64,000 nucleotides of DNA from contig CM059977.1 of NCBI GenBank assembly GCA_030490835.1, forward strand, positions 21,247,335 through 21,311,334, in the 5' to 3' direction. The stretch comes from Annona cherimola (Eukaryota > Streptophyta > Magnoliopsida > Magnoliales > Annonaceae). How positions within the stretch are numbered: the stretch's first letter is position 1; each line of letters opens with the position of its first letter. Below the pieces are notes generated by a model, which searched no databases, was not told where the DNA came from, and worked only from the letters and a program-made list of their open reading frames with translations. Positions 1 through 12,894 of the stretch are shown here, piece after piece. Both the position numbers and the translations under genes were made by a program.

Positions 1-959
1 ATATTTAACATTAAATTATTTTATTATGTTGATTTTATACTTTTGTAGATGGAGCCCATATACAGTGATATTAGAAAAATAAATTTTTTTATAATAATAT
101 AAGTTATGCTAAATATAATAGACGACGTGAATTTTTCATTAATTATTTAAATATTGAATTTTTCATTAATTATTTAGATATTAAAATACATAGAATTATG
201 TAGAATTTCATACAAGCACGCCGGTTAACAACAATACGACCAAAAGGTTCACGTGAAAATTTTGTGGTAACTTAGTTTCCACCAAAATAGGATCACATGT
301 ATATGATTGATATCCCTCAACATGTACATGGTTGAAAGGCACGCACCATCAGAATTATCACACGATCGACACGCCCCATTCCACATTTTGGCAGCGAGGA
401 TGCATGAATATATGAGAAAATGAGCTCACCGTTTCCTTGTTTCATAAAATTTTTGAAACATAGAAGAAGTGATGTTATATGACAGAAATAATTAATAATC
501 TAAAATAAAAAAATAAAATTAAAATAGATATGGTAGATGTAGTTACTATGCAGGAGTAACTACGGAGAAATAATTAAAAATTAGGTTAGTTGTATAAGAA
601 GATGTAAAAAATAATTAAAAATAAAATAATTATGAAGATTAAAAAAAATTTAAATTAATAAATTTTTATAATTGCAAAACACCCCCGTACATTCCAAATT
701 AAGGCGGTGAACCTTTTATAATACATGGGCCTATTTTAGAGATAAAATCGTCTATGATCGATGCCGTGGAATTGTGCAACGGACAGGTAGAATGATACTC
801 GAATGACGCCAAAAATTTCTGATTTCCGACAAAAAATAGTGCAGAGTCTGACATCCGTACGTTTTTTCACTGCATGTCGAGGTCGAAGTCGAGATCGAGG
901 TGGATAAGAACTGGTGACTAGGATCCAAAAAATTGACCAGGCTTTTGGGTGCATTTATG
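1..959. other. AT-rich intergenic DNA, no gene seen
   Basis: No reading frame here resembles a known protein. The stretch at about 440-640 resembles an arm of the Tourist-like MITEs seen elsewhere in the window (phrases such as GTGATGTTATAT and TTAGTTGTATAAGA), but I could not define its ends. Confidence 0.5.
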
Positions 960-969
960 AATAATAAAT

Positions 970-1368
970 GGTTCTCTTAGTCCGACTTAAAAATTCATAT
1001 AATTTTTAATATTTTTTTACCTATAAACTTGTCGATATATGTATGTAATGTATAAATTAAATTTCATCATTTTTGAATATATACATATGTAATTGATTTT
1101 TAAATATAGATGTATTTTAACTATTTTCAATCATTTAAAATAATTAAGATATTCTTGTATTTAAAAAAGTTTTATTTTTAAAAGTGTACTTTAACCATTT
1201 TCAACCATTAAAAAGGATTAAGATATCGTTGTATTTAAAAATATTTTAAAAAATATATACATGTTTAAAAATGATAAAACTTTGTTTATATTTTAAATAC
1301 GCTTACATAAATAAGTGTACGAAGAAAAAAAAAATTTAAATAGATTTTTGAGGTATACTAATTAAGTC
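970..1368. mobile_element. Foldback MITE, degenerate copy of the window's main foldback family
   Basis: The left arm (ends near CTTAGTCCGACTTAAAAA) and right arm are inverted copies. Inner arms have the phrases TGTATAAATTAAATTTCATC and, inverted, AATGATAAAACTTTGTTTAT, which match the core of the better preserved copies at 28891-29286 and 57000-57360. Part of the centre is internally duplicated (two related blocks near 1100-1160 and 1185-1245). No target duplication was found and the ends are approximate. Confidence 0.5.
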
Positions 1369-1512
1369 ATTACGTAGTCAGTGCTAATTAGATCATTTTT
1401 CTTTTTGCACTGGTATATAAACATGCTATGAATATTCAATAATCATTGTTCTATTTTTAAAATATTATAAATAAATCCATGTTGCAAGAAAATTCATCTT
1501 CAACAGCTACTT

Positions 1513-1536
1513 TAATAATAATAATAATAATAATAA
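1513..1536. repeat. (TAA)n microsatellite
   Basis: Eight uninterrupted TAA units are read directly. Confidence 0.95.
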
Positions 1537-1838
1537 AGATTTTACAACCAAATACAAAATTTTTTGGGGACAACACATAACTTAAAAAGTATTTGTCACT
1601 GAATTTGTTTTATTTAAGTTTGTTAACCAAAAATATTAACCTTTTGCAATAAAATTATGATCGCTAAAAATAGGATTTATTGTTATGCATGGAATTAAGG
1701 ATTTAAAAATTAATATTACAAGTTGAAAATGAAAAATGAAAAATTAATTAAACTTTCTAATTCTCAATTAACAAAAATTATAATGTCTAACTTTTAAAAA
1801 TACCATAAAAATGTACTAAAAATAATAGCATTCGTTCC

Positions 1839-2533
1839 TAGTGGTGCAACTTGGGTTCACTTCGGCCCTAACCCTAACCGTATTTTTAAAACATCGACCT
1901 TAACCCTAATTCTAACCCTATTTGTAAAACCTAAACCCTAACCCTATTTTTGAAAATTGGGTTCGGGTTGAGTTTTGGGTTGAAATTTATGTTGATGAAT
2001 TTACATTTTATTTAAAATGATAAGTTTAGAATTTCATATGAATAAATAATAATAAAAAATCATATAAGTGAACATAATATATAATCAAACTACATATTTT
2101 TTTAAATAGTAATATAAAGAATATTTCTAGAAAAAATTTAACATCAAAACTAAGATAAAAGGAAGAAAATTAATAAGTGTAAAAGTAAATGATAGAAATA
2201 AATGATAAATATAAATGAAAATAATATACTTTATTTACAATAAAATTACGACATGCCAAAATATGTATTCAAATATAGATATAATAATATAAAATATGAA
2301 GAATATAAAGAAATATTTTTTAAATAGTATGTATATAATATATTTTATAATAAATATAAAATGAAAAATTGGGCTCTGGTTCTTCGAGTTTGGGTTCATT
2401 TGAACCCTAACCCTATCATATTTACAAATTGGGTTCCTTAGGTTCGGGTTATGAAAAAGTAAGTTTCAACACCGTTCAAAATCGGGTTCGGCGAGCCGAG
2501 TTCAGGCTCAACCATGCCCACGTTGCACCCTTA
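1839..2533. mobile_element. Non-autonomous hAT-like element, family a (TAGGGGTGCAAC ends)
   Basis: The ends are inverted (TAGTGGTGCAACTTGGG on the left; reverse complement of the right end TAAGGGTGCAACGTGGG). The flanks are TTCGTTCC (1831-1838) and TTTGTTCC (2534-2541), an 8-bp duplication with one mismatch, as expected of hAT transposons. The arms are rich in AACCCTA/GGGTTC motifs that look telomere-like but are subterminal repeats of this family; other copies lie at 12895-13627 and 61777-63173. No transposase is encoded. Confidence 0.75.
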
Positions 2534-2541
2534 TTTGTTCC

Positions 2542-5044
2542 TACAAGGTTTAGTCGATATTGCAACTGCATCATAATTTTGCAAAATTTTAAATCTGTGC
2601 GTGCAAGGTTATGAGAAATTATAGGTATATTAATTAGAAAATAATTTTAAAATAATGAAAATACTTTTGTAAATAAATAAAATCATAAACTGCAAGAAAA
2701 TATGTTTAATATAAAATTTTTAAAACTGTTCCTCAAATCAAATAAATCTATTTAAAGTAAGGCATAAAATCAGCCTAATTAACTTTTTGAAAGCGGAGGA
2801 AAAAAAAAATCTACATGTCTTTTAAGGTTGGTTTTGGTGAGAGAAAATGTTTACCAGATTAAAGTAAAATTTTTTAAATATTTAATATTTTTAGAGTTTG
2901 TTTGGGAAAAGACATAAAGAAGGTATGAAAAAGAGAAATACAAAATTTTAGAAAATTAAGTAAAAAAGCGATGTGATATAATTGATATAATTATTACCAG
3001 ATATCATGTCATTTGAAAAGTCGGTATAAAGGAGTGAGAAATTTTTTTACCCATTGCCATCTTTTATCTTTAATTACAATGATGACCAAAAGAATCTCTA
3101 GCTTAGTTGTATAAGATTATAATTAATTAGTACAGAAAAGGAAATTCATAGACCAAGTTAAAAAGGGTTATAGCTAGTACCCCATTTTAAATAATTCAAA
3201 ATAATTATGAAATTATTATAATTTTATGTAAATTCATTCGAATTTAGAAAAACGAGCACATGCCCTCAGAAGTGCTATAATTGAAAGTTCTAGACATAAT
3301 TTTTGGCTATTTTATTATCAAATCAACTAGCCCTTAATTGTAGCATTGTATGCATATTTAGCATATTGTATTCATGAGCAAACTATTATTGTATTATTCG
3401 AATAAAGTTTTATGCTTTATTTCGTAAACTTTATTGTCATCATGTGATACTTGTAATTTAACCAACGCATACAGAATCCTTGAGTGGAACTTTATACTTT
3501 CCAAAAAGACAGTAAAAATGAAAAAAACTAGTTACATCAATATGATTCAAATACTTCTAAAAATGCTAATTTTTTGATTGGGAAAAAATGCTAAATTTAA
3601 ATACGCAGAAAACTTGCAAATTATTTCTGTGGAGTTCTTAATAGAATAAGGGTATGTTGGGAAGTTGGAAAATGTTACATAAATGACAATAGTATTAACA
3701 TCGAAAACTTTTTGCCTTTACGATTATCTTTCAATTTTGATATTTTTAATTATTTCTTCATATTTTTATACAATCAATATAATTTTTAATTAATAATTTC
3801 TTCACAAAATTTTTACACGACAATACCTATTTTAATTTTATTCTTTTTACTCTTTATCATTATTCTTATCATATCATATTACTGTCTTTTATTTTAAAAT
3901 ATTTTTCACCGAAAAATTTTCTTTTAAAAGTTTTTTCAAATAACAAACACAAAAATAAGATAATTGCGCTAATGGAGATGTAAATATTCAACAAATTTAT
4001 TATTTGCATTTTCTGTTGCATTTGGCTACCTCTTAATTTCCAATTTCCAAAGCATGGAAAAAATAAAATTATAATTCTGATAGCTAAATATGAATCAGTC
4101 ATCTGAAAAAAAAAAAAAAATTTAAATTGTCGGGTTAAACAACCTTTTCCAATCATTTCTGATGGAAATGGAAATCAGCCAACAACTGGATAGCTATTAG
4201 CTGATCATCCTGCCCCAGGAGTGACAGCAGAGCAGATTGCTGACCTGACCAATTTCCCACTACTTTTTCGGACCACATCAACTTGCCTCCCAAGAAATCG
4301 AAGTGGTCTCATCTTTCCATCTTCATGCCAAAGCACGTTGTGCACGGCCCATGTCATAGTTGGAATCTATATAGGACTTTTTTTTATTTTTTTTTATTTT
4401 TTATTTTTTTTGCACCAACATCAGGTGTGGTTTATTTTGATAATAAAATGAAAAAAAGGTCGTTCATATTGTTTAATATCACTATTTTTATCATGGAACC
4501 AAAAATCATCTTGATCAAAGGAATAGATGGGTCACATTTGCTTACATATATATTTATGTGTAAATTTCAAAAAATTCTCAAATCTATTATGAGATGTATT
4601 AGAATGTAATAATATTTTGTAGAATTATTTATTCATGTACATATGAATGATATTCTAGATAGTTTATATCTAAAAAATAAATATTCAAAATTAATATATA
4701 GATTAAACTATTTTACTATATTTATTTTACATAGTCTTTAGATGAGTTCTATGCACAATTTTGATTTAAATAGAACTCATCACCCAGCCAAATGAATGAT
4801 TTTATATGAAGTGAGCACAGTGCATTTTACGTGATTGTTGTCGAGGTGTGTTTTAATAGATAAGGTTATACGAAAAGCAAATCCTAATCTTCATTATAGT
4901 ATATTATATTGTTTCACTTTCAATTAACGGGCTCCCGGAAGTGTATACACCCTTCCACTAAGTGGTGTGGATATAGGTTGCGAGGATAAAGAAATTCAAG
5001 ATTTAAAGTTATGTAGAAATAGCGATCTCATTATACCTCTCTTA
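2542..5044. other. AT-rich intergenic DNA with Tourist-like fragments
   Basis: No supported gene. 3650-3960 resembles an inverted, degenerate Tourist-like MITE (phrases TTATTCTTTTTACTCTTTATCA and TATCATATCATATT shared with 6930-7020 and 15720-15765). 2885-3050 is a weaker arm of the same kind. The short open frames at 4221-4609 contain long T runs and no recognisable domain. Confidence 0.45.
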
Positions 5045-5052
5045 GAATATAC

Positions 5053-5610
5053 TAGGAGTGTAAATCGGTTTGGGTCGACTTGGGTTGGGTTAAATATAAC
5101 CCCAATTCATCTTATAAAATCTCAACTCAATCCTAGTTTCAATCTCGTTTCTTATGCTTTAATCCAACCCTATTTTAACCCTTTAGAAATCAAGTGAATA
5201 GATATATAATATCTAAAATAATTTGCTTAATTAGATCTATTTTAAATTACAAATTTATATGAAAGAATAAAAATTAATCCTTTTATAGGAATATGTTCTA
5301 ATTTATAACTTATACAATAATATAACTGCTAAATAATTTTATTTCTAAGCAATAATGTCTAGTTAATTCCCATGTATCATGTGCTAATGTAAGATTATTT
5401 TTAATAATCCATTATATTTTATACTAACATATGAAATCGAGTGAGGTCGGCTTAAGAACCATCTAACCCGAACTAACCTGGCTTTTAAATCGGGTTAGTT
5501 CAATTCAGTTTATATAATTTACTTTTTTTCAAAATGTCTAACCCAATTCTATAATAAATCAGGTTGAGTTAGTTGAGTTTAGGTTGAGACCGACTCTATT
5601 TATACCCCTA
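5053..5610. mobile_element. Non-autonomous hAT-like element, family b (TAGGGGTGTAAAT ends)
   Basis: The left end TAGGAGTGTAAATCGG and the inverted right end TAGGGGTATAAATAGA match. The flanks GAATATAC (5045-5052) and GGATATAC (5611-5618) form an 8-bp target duplication with one mismatch. The arms are rich in GGGTTNGGT/AACCCAA motifs. No transposase is encoded. A diverged relative lies at about 11811-12370. Confidence 0.75.
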
Positions 5611-5618
5611 GGATATAC

Positions 5619-6090
5619 CTTTGTCTGGTGACCAAATTAGAAAAATGTAGCCTACTCCATGAAAATGAATCTTCCGAACTCTTGATTTTGGTTCACAAGT
5701 GAATCAATAGCAATGGTTAATTATAATGTTCGATTAACATATGATTTTTAAAAGCTTTGCATTAAATATTTGTGTCTTTTAAACTATTTGCATTATAAAA
5801 GGAATTATCTTTAAAAAATAGATGTCATGACGGGTCGTAGACGGTTGTAGATGATCGTCTGGCCGAATGTAACCGATTTTATAAATTATTATGACATCTC
5901 CATTCTTGTATTATTGGGTGGAGGTGATTTTAGAAATGCAACTTGCCTAAGGCATAGAATGGTTTTTGGTGTCATGGTTATAAAAACCATGTTAAACTAA
6001 ATGGTGGTATTTGATTTTAATTTAATCATCACGATGAGCGCAAATCAGGAGGTTTTACCGTGGAAGTGAAACCACATATGATATACTAAG
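5619..6090. other. Intergenic, nothing recognised
   Basis: No open frame of note and no repeat structure could be resolved. Confidence 0.5.
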
Positions 6091-6096
6091 ACAGCG

Positions 6097-6357
6097 ATTT
6101 CATGCACCCGGGTGCATTAACCTATTTTTTTATTTTTTTGAAATTTTTTTTATAAAATTGTTAATCTAAGTGTACTTAATATGTATATCAATTTTTTACT
6201 ATTTTCAGAGTATTTTAGATATTTATTTTTTGATTTTTGAAAATCAGTGATATTTTAATAATTTTAATACACTTAGATTAACATTTGTATAAAAAAAATT
6301 TCAAAAAAAAAAAAGTCAAAATAAGTTTAATGCACCTAAGTGCACTGAAGCAGGATG
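6097..6357. mobile_element. Foldback MITE with TGCACCCGGGTGCA end
   Basis: The left end carries the 14-bp perfect palindrome TGCACCCGGGTGCA (6103-6116). The right end carries TGCACCTAAGTGCA in inverted context. The arms share TGTTAATCTAAGTGTACTTA and its inverse, and the centre folds around GATTTTTGAAAATCAGTGATA. Same family as 28594-28878, 59611-60091, 60352-60711 and 61357-61765. No clear target duplication at this copy, so the ends are approximate. Confidence 0.7.
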
Positions 6358-6789
6358 CACGCGAGAGCATTAAATTGCGATCCGATATACTATAAGCTAA
6401 ATGGGGCCGGTGATGAAATATTTGTTGATAGCTGGCCGCTACTTTTATCACCGCGTGCATTGACTAGATTAGATAAAATATGCATAGCTAGCAGCGACAT
6501 CGATCAGCATCAAAGATCCACAAATTCCACCACACTTCCTGCTCAGATCCCTCCAATTGAATAGAATGGGGAAGAAGGGGATGGATTTGGATGAAGTGCG
6601 GCTGTGCGGATGGTGCACGGCCTGGCTTGGGCGGTTAAAATGACAACAGTAGTCCAATGACAGCTCTGCTAGCCGTCGCCGTCCTTTTCTATTTCTGGTA
6701 GTGCCAACTGGGTGCCACCTTCTCTGACCGACTTGCAGGCATTTCCTGTCAGTGTCACTTCTTGTAGCTGTCTCTGTTGGTACAGTTAA

Positions 6790-7040
6790 AAGATACATTT
6801 GGGTGTGTGTGCGCGTGTTACAAGATAAAATTTTTTCTTTAAAATTTTTTAATTTAAAAATTTTCATCTTCTCTAGTTATTTTATTTTTAATTATTTTTT
6901 CAAATTTTCCTATATAAATTACTCTTCTTATCAATTATTTTTACACAATGACCCATACAATTAATCTATCTATTTTAACTATATTTTCTTTATTCTTTAT
7001 CATTATCCTTATGATATCATATCGTTTTTTGTAAAAAAAA
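6790..7040. mobile_element. Tourist-like MITE fragment
   Basis: GGGTGTGTGTGCG start followed by the family's T-rich strand (TTTTTAATTATTTTTTCAAA, TATTCTTTATCATTATCC, TATGATATCATATC). It corresponds to the inverse of the full copy at 34059-34349. The far end is not clear. Confidence 0.45.
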
Positions 7041-7891
7041 TTTATATTAATATATTCTATAAAAATATAAAGATTTATTATAAATATGGCTACAATTTAT
7101 ACACATATTTACATATATAATCATATATTTATAAACAGGAACAATTTCATACATATATATCTATAAATTTTACCTTTCATTCTACTTATACTCACGAATT
7201 TTATATATTTTAAATATACTTACGTATTTTGTCTAAATAAAAGATTTAAACTCCAAAAATACAATAAATAATTTATTTTCTTCGCAACTTTGATGCAGTT
7301 AAGGATGAGATAAGAATTAAGGATGGGATAAGAATGTGGGATGAAAAAGTGTCGGGACATACTGCGAATAAGACAAGATATATTGGAAATAAAAAAAAAT
7401 TTGTTATTTTTTGGAAATGAGAAATTTTTTCCAGAAATGGCACATTCTGTTCCATCTTGATCCAGTATCATACCATCCTAAATGCAAACAAAGTATTTTA
7501 ATTTATTATGTCTGAACAATTATTGGGGTGTTTGCAGGGGGCGATATTTTATTTGCCCAGCGCGACGTTCGAATACTACCGCGCGGGGATCAAACAACGG
7601 AAGTCAAATGCATGCTTACATCAATCGTTCCCAGGTGCTTAATTCAAAATTACTTATTACGATTTCAGGAAGGCTCATTTGTTGATATAAATCAACCTTT
7701 TATTTGCAACTATAAATTTATTTAAGTTTTTCAAATACTTCCGAGTATACAATCATCCCAAGTTTGGTGATAAAATTTTGACGACAGTTGAAAGAAAATT
7801 TCCAAAATTTATAAACTATCTATCATCATGGTGGTCACTGATACAATTAGTACAGTTGAAATTTTTGTAAAAACATGATATAGATAAACTA
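7041..7891. other. Intergenic, nothing recognised
   Basis: A GC-richer patch at about 7525-7650 lies in otherwise AT-rich DNA, but its open frames show no recognisable domain. Confidence 0.4.
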
Positions 7892-8030
7892 ACTTTAAAG
7901 CTAGTCAAATAGTAAATATTAAACGTGGACAATGATTTTCAACATTTTGCTAGCTAGTTCTGACTTTAAAGCTAGTCAAATAGTAAATATTAAACGGGGA
8001 CAATGATTTTCCACATTTTGCTGGCTAGTT
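7892..8030. repeat. Tandem duplication, 71-bp period
   Basis: ACTTTAAAGCTAGTCAAATA begins at 7892 and again at 7963, followed by near-identical sequence ending CTAGCTAGTT / CTGGCTAGTT. There are three substitutions or so between copies. Confidence 0.9.
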
Positions 8031-8630
8031 AATTGACATCAGCATGCATAAGTGCGTGCACGCAGGCCATAGCCTCCATTCAGGTAATTATTCACTTTTG
8101 AAAAATATACAGTATTCATCATTGGCCCATCTACAAGTGGTAAAGATTATTTTTGATACTCGTTTTTTTTTTTTTTTTTTCGCAAGCACGAGCACCATCT
8201 AGATTGCATCCTTTAAACAATTAAAAATTTTAATTTTTGGGGACTAAAATTTTCTGCTAAATTTGATTGCTTGGGAAAAATTAGTTTCTGATAATTTGTG
8301 GCATATGTCAATTAAAGATTATTAAGGAAAACTTTGATTGACAATAATTCTGTTTGCATTTAAGTAATTAAATTTTAATTCGATTGCTAAAATATCACAG
8401 GAAGCCTGTAAGTTATTCCTTATCTACAAAAGCGTTATAATAAACAAGAAAATTTTTCTTTGTGTATAAAAATATCATCATAATTGATGAAAATTTTATT
8501 GCTAATAAAGAATTTTTTGTTACTAATAATGGTTGCCAAAAATGTATTTTTTAGTGAAAATTTGATATTCTCGAATTCTTGGTAATTTTTAATTTTTAAA
8601 AATAAAAAACTATCAAAATGTATATAGAGT

Positions 8631-9221
8631 AAGGGCGTCAATGGATCGGGTTGGACTAGTTGAATTTTAATTTTAATCCTAACCCATTTAAAATATTCCA
8701 ACTCTAATCCGTTTATTAACTCATTTAAAAAATTCGATCGTAATTCATTTATAATCCATTTAATAAATAAGTTGGTGAGTTGTTAATGGACTGTATAGTA
8801 GACGACCCGAAGGCCTAGACTCTAGCAAATAATAATCTTATAAAGAGAGACAAGATAATATTTTTAGCGTTAAGAGAAACATAAATAGGATAATAACAAA
8901 AAATAAAATTATGACAATAGTAAGAAAATAAAAAATAGGATAATAACAAAAAATAAAATTATGACAATAGTAAGAAAATAAAAATTAGATGGTGGAAGGA
9001 AGACTTAACAAGAAAAAATAATTAAGGGTTTGCATAACTTTAATGGGTTAAATGAGTTAATAAATTAAAAGAGTTACTAAACGGATTAATTAGTTATAAA
9101 ATTTATTTATTTAATTAAATTATTGAACAGATTAGCGGATCATAAATCATTTATTCAAAAATTTCAATTTAAATTTATTTATAAATAAATGAGCAGATTG
9201 ACTCTGATCATTGACACCTTA
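8631..9221. mobile_element. Non-autonomous hAT-like element, family c (GGGTGTYAATGG ends)
   Basis: The left end TAAGGGCGTCAATGGATC and the inverted right end TAAGGTGTCAATGATC match. The arms repeat ATTTATTAAATGAGTT-type motifs, as in the copies at 43830-44407 and 60726-61280. It contains an internal 50-bp tandem duplication (8884-8983, AATAGGATAATAACAAAAAA twice). A convincing 8-bp target duplication was not found. Confidence 0.6.
8884..8983. repeat. Tandem duplication, 50-bp period, inside hAT-like element
   Basis: Two essentially identical units starting AATAGGATAATAACAA at 8884 and 8934, spanning the interior of the 8631-9221 element. Confidence 0.9.
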
Positions 9222-9892
9222 AATTATACAGTGCGAGGAAGATGCCTATAATTTTACTGGAATTATTTTTTTTGCCCCATGGGCATGGAAGTCGCTGGTC
9301 TTTTTGATGTACGCGAGTCAAACGCGCTGTAATATCTGACCAGCGACCACACGCGCCAGCCGCCACTGCTGCCATTGCCGACATGTCCCGAGATTTCACC
9401 TCGCGCCTCGCAGTGTGGAAGTTGCTGCCCTTGTCCTTCTGTTTTCCTGGTTTCACCTCCTTTTGGATGGGGTTGACTTATCCAACCTTTCACACGTGTG
9501 GATCAATCAATGCAATCCATTAAGTCAGTGAGCCCTTCCCAATTCGATGAAGTGCGAAGTTATATCCTGATCCAATCTACAAACAAAGGATATCCTAGCG
9601 TGCACTATGGTTGAAATGGGCTCACTTTGAAGATGAAATTAGAATCCAACATATCATATTAGATTAAAAATAATTTGTTTTATCATTATACTAAAAATCT
9701 TCTTAATCAAAGTTTCGAGTGACTATATATAAAATTATATAAATGAGAATAAATAATTAGATTTATTTATAAATGCATTAGAATGTTATAACACTTTAAA
9801 AATTATTTATTTATATAAGAATTATACATATTTAAAATTGAAATATAAATTAAATAATTTTATTATGTTTATTTTACGAAATAGTGACATCG
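9222..9892. other. Intergenic with a GC-richer patch
   Basis: 9290-9560 is GC-richer than its surroundings. Minus-strand frames there look low-complexity, with no recognised domain. I do not call a gene. Confidence 0.4.
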
Positions 9893-10140
9893 AAGTTAGT
9901 TTGATTGGAATGAAACTATTTGATAAAATTTATGAATGAAAAATTTTTTGAGATGTGAAAAATTTATATAATATGATAAGAGTGATAATGAGTAGTAAAA
10001 AGAATAAAGTTAAAGAGATAAGATGATTGTATAAATAGTTATAAACAAATGATTAAAAATATGATAGTTATACAAAAAAAATATAAAAGTCACAAAAGAA
10101 AAATTTTTAAATAGAAAAGTTTCTATTTAAACAACTCTAA
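9893..10140. mobile_element. Tourist-like MITE, degenerate
   Basis: GTTTGATTGGAATGAAAC start, then AATATGATAAGAGTGATAAT, GAGTAGTAAAAAGAATAAAG and GATGATTGTATAAATAG, which follow the same order as in the full copy at 34059-34349. Target duplication not found. Confidence 0.5.
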
Positions 10141-11810
10141 CTAGGGTGTACCATATTGCACCCTAGTACATCCCCTACAAAACAAAAATAGCCAAATTTA
10201 AATATTTATATTGTTTTTTTTTATCATATTACCTATTTTTTTTTATTGAATCAAGTTAACTATCTTGAATGATCTAAATAATTAATGAAGGATAACTCCA
10301 AATGAGGGATAATGGGATAAATGTTTCTATCCAACTTTAAATTTTGAAAATTCCACATTAAATACTATTAATTTACTAAAGTTAACCACGTAGTCATCTA
10401 AGTATTGATAAAATATTTATAAATGAGATTTGGCTTGAGTTACGAATATCGATCACTAGATGTAACCTTGATTTACCCACCAAACTTGTGGGTTCTAGTC
10501 TGCACAATTGGAGCACTTTGTTGGAGAGTTTTTACTCTTATTGACGATTAGGCGAATCGTAATTTACAATTACACAAATTTAAAGCTCTAAAATTTAAAA
10601 ATTATTTATTAATTGAAGATATAAAGATAGCTCAATCAACTCAGGATAACTGAAAAGACGGGAGGTCGAAAAGTTAAAAAAATAATAATTTGCGCTAACA
10701 TCTTCTCGAGACTAGACTCTGGTGGATGGACCACCCACCAGGTCTAGGCCAGGATACATGAATTCATTATTGCAACTGGGCAGGCTTAAAAAAGAAAAAA
10801 AAAGGTTATCTCTGGCTTTTCACCTCTAAACTCAATCCCGATAAAAAAATAAAATAAAAGTTCGTTAGTTAATACATTTGTATATTAGCTAGTTGACATA
10901 TCCTAATGGAACAAAAATTTATTATTTCAACTATTTAAATATTAGCTAGTTGACATATAGCCTTTATGGATCAAATGGCTGGGATAATACAATATAATAC
11001 AATAAAGGTTTCTACGTCCCTAGCTAGCTAGCTAGCTAGCTCGTCCCAGTGAGACTAGCCACAAATTAATTAATAAACCCATTCAAAGGGCCGATCTATT
11101 GACGTAGCTCTGGCCAACAAATTGGCATATATTAAAGCCGACCACCTTAAATAAATCTGCATAATTAAGTTCAGGTAACGAAGAGATTATGATAGGTATG
11201 TATGCTGGAAGGTTCACAGCCGTTAGCCGACAATGCATGGCTCCTATCATGCATGGAGCCTTTGGGGGCAATTATCCCCCTGAATTTTTGGAAAATTTAA
11301 AAATACTCTTAAATTTTGTAAAAATATTTTCAAATTAAATTTTATTCAATGATTGTGCGATGGTACTTCTAATTTGTGGTCGAAATCAATTAGATGTAGG
11401 TTTTCTGAAAAAATTCGGAATATATTTGAAACAACAACAAACCCATTTCATGTTCAAAATTTTGTATTTTGTAACGTTTAAAAAATTAAAAGATTTATTA
11501 ATTTATTAAAAGATCACATGGGATAATTCAGAATTATGCAAATTAATATTAGAAAAATTTATCCCTGAAGTACAGGATAACGAGGAATTCGACTCCACCA
11601 ATAGCTGCAGCTTAATTAAATAGCAACAATGATAGAGACCACATCATGTTACTATTATTGATACAGTAGTTTGTGAAACTTGATCCTGCAGCCAGTGGAA
11701 TCCACGGCACTAATTAAAACCTACTAGGTTTGTATATCACTGCATTGAAAATGAATCCTAACCTTTGAAATTATAGGCATGCGGCAACTGTTCGTGGATA
11801 AGTCTACCCC
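10141..11810. other. Intergenic, no gene seen
   Basis: AT-rich, with a short (CTAG)n microsatellite at 11020-11041 and a small direct repeat (TATTAGCTAGTTGACATA near 10883 and 10940). A minus-strand 62-residue frame at 11083-11271 has no recognisable similarity. Confidence 0.45.
11020..11041. repeat. (CTAG)n microsatellite
   Basis: About five CTAG units are read directly. Confidence 0.9.
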
Positions 11811-12370
11811 GGCGTGTAACTGGAGCTGGTTTCAATCCGAAAACAACTAACCCAACTGTATTTATAGTAATGTTGAATTAGACATCTTACAAAAAAATAA
11901 GTTATATAATCTAAATTGAACTGACTCTATTTTAAAAGCGGCTTGGTTCGGGTTAGATGACTGTCGCCTCGACCCAACCTGATTTTATATCTTAGTGTAA
12001 AATAGAATAAATTATTAAAAATAGTCATATATTAACACTTAATACATAAGAATTAGCTAGACATTATTTCTTTGAAATAATATTATTTAGTAGTTATATT
12101 ATTATATAAGACATAAATTGGAAAGTATTCTTATAAAAAATTAATTTTTATTTTTCATATAAATTTACTTTTAAAAATAAATTTAATTAAGTAAAATATT
12201 TTTAACCGAATTTTTAACCTGAACTGAACCAATTTCTATAAGGTCAAAAATAAAATTTGATTAAGGTGTGAAAAATAGAAGTGAAAGTAGGTTAGATTGA
12301 GATTTTATAAGATAAGTTAAGATTATATTTATCTTAATCTGAATGAACTCGACCCGATTTACAACACGAA
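11811..12370. mobile_element. hAT-like element, family b, diverged
   Basis: Left GGCGTGTAACTGGAGCTGG and inverted right TTCGTGTTGTAAATCGGG are related to the termini of 5053-5610. Internal phrases (GGTTCGGGTTAGATGACTG; CTGAACTGAACC; TTAGCTAGACATTATTTC) also correspond to the 5053-5610 copy in opposite orientation. No target duplication was recovered. Confidence 0.5.
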
Positions 12371-12886
12371 CAGTCCCTGGCGCTTAGCGCACCAATTCGG
12401 CAATTTTTTTTTTTAAAAAAATTTCATTATAAGGAGACAACGTTACCCGTTACCGTCGGGACCGGATACCAAGATCTCATGGACGCACGCACAATGTAAT
12501 GCAATTAGGCTGTGCCTGGGTTTACACTAATACAACATTTAATTGAGTGAAAATTACAAGTGAAACTTGGATAGAATATTTATTAAAACGATACTAATGT
12601 AGGTAGGATAGAGTAGAAAAAGATACCTGTATATTAAGGTAAGAAATTTTTTTTTTATCCCCTCAACTACCAGAACAAGACAAGGTAGGTATTTCAGGTG
12701 CCTAGAACCAACCCATTTAGGCATAGACGAGTACTCAACGTCCGCATTTATCACCTTCAAATATTTAAATTATTATTTTAATTATTAGATTCTTTCTTGA
12801 ATATTTCAAATTATTTAACTATTGCATTTGTCTTCTTAGTTACATTTCAAGTTTTATATGCATTTTTTATTATTTGATGATTATAC
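12371..12886. other. Intergenic, nothing recognised
   Basis: AT-rich. The region near 12510-12660 may contain a Tourist-like arm (GGTTTACACTAATACAACAT, AAAATTACAAG) but it is too diverged to delimit. Confidence 0.35.
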
Positions 12887-12894
12887 ATTTAAAC

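Noticed and set aside
1870..2440. Interstitial telomere repeats (CCCTAA-like)
   Set aside because: The motifs lie within inverted-repeat arms of a bounded element with an 8-bp target duplication and are irregular, so they are hAT subterminal motifs rather than telomeric DNA.
6469..6867. 132-codon minus-strand frame
   Set aside because: Low-complexity ends within a Tourist-like arm and no domain similarity; I could not support it as a gene.
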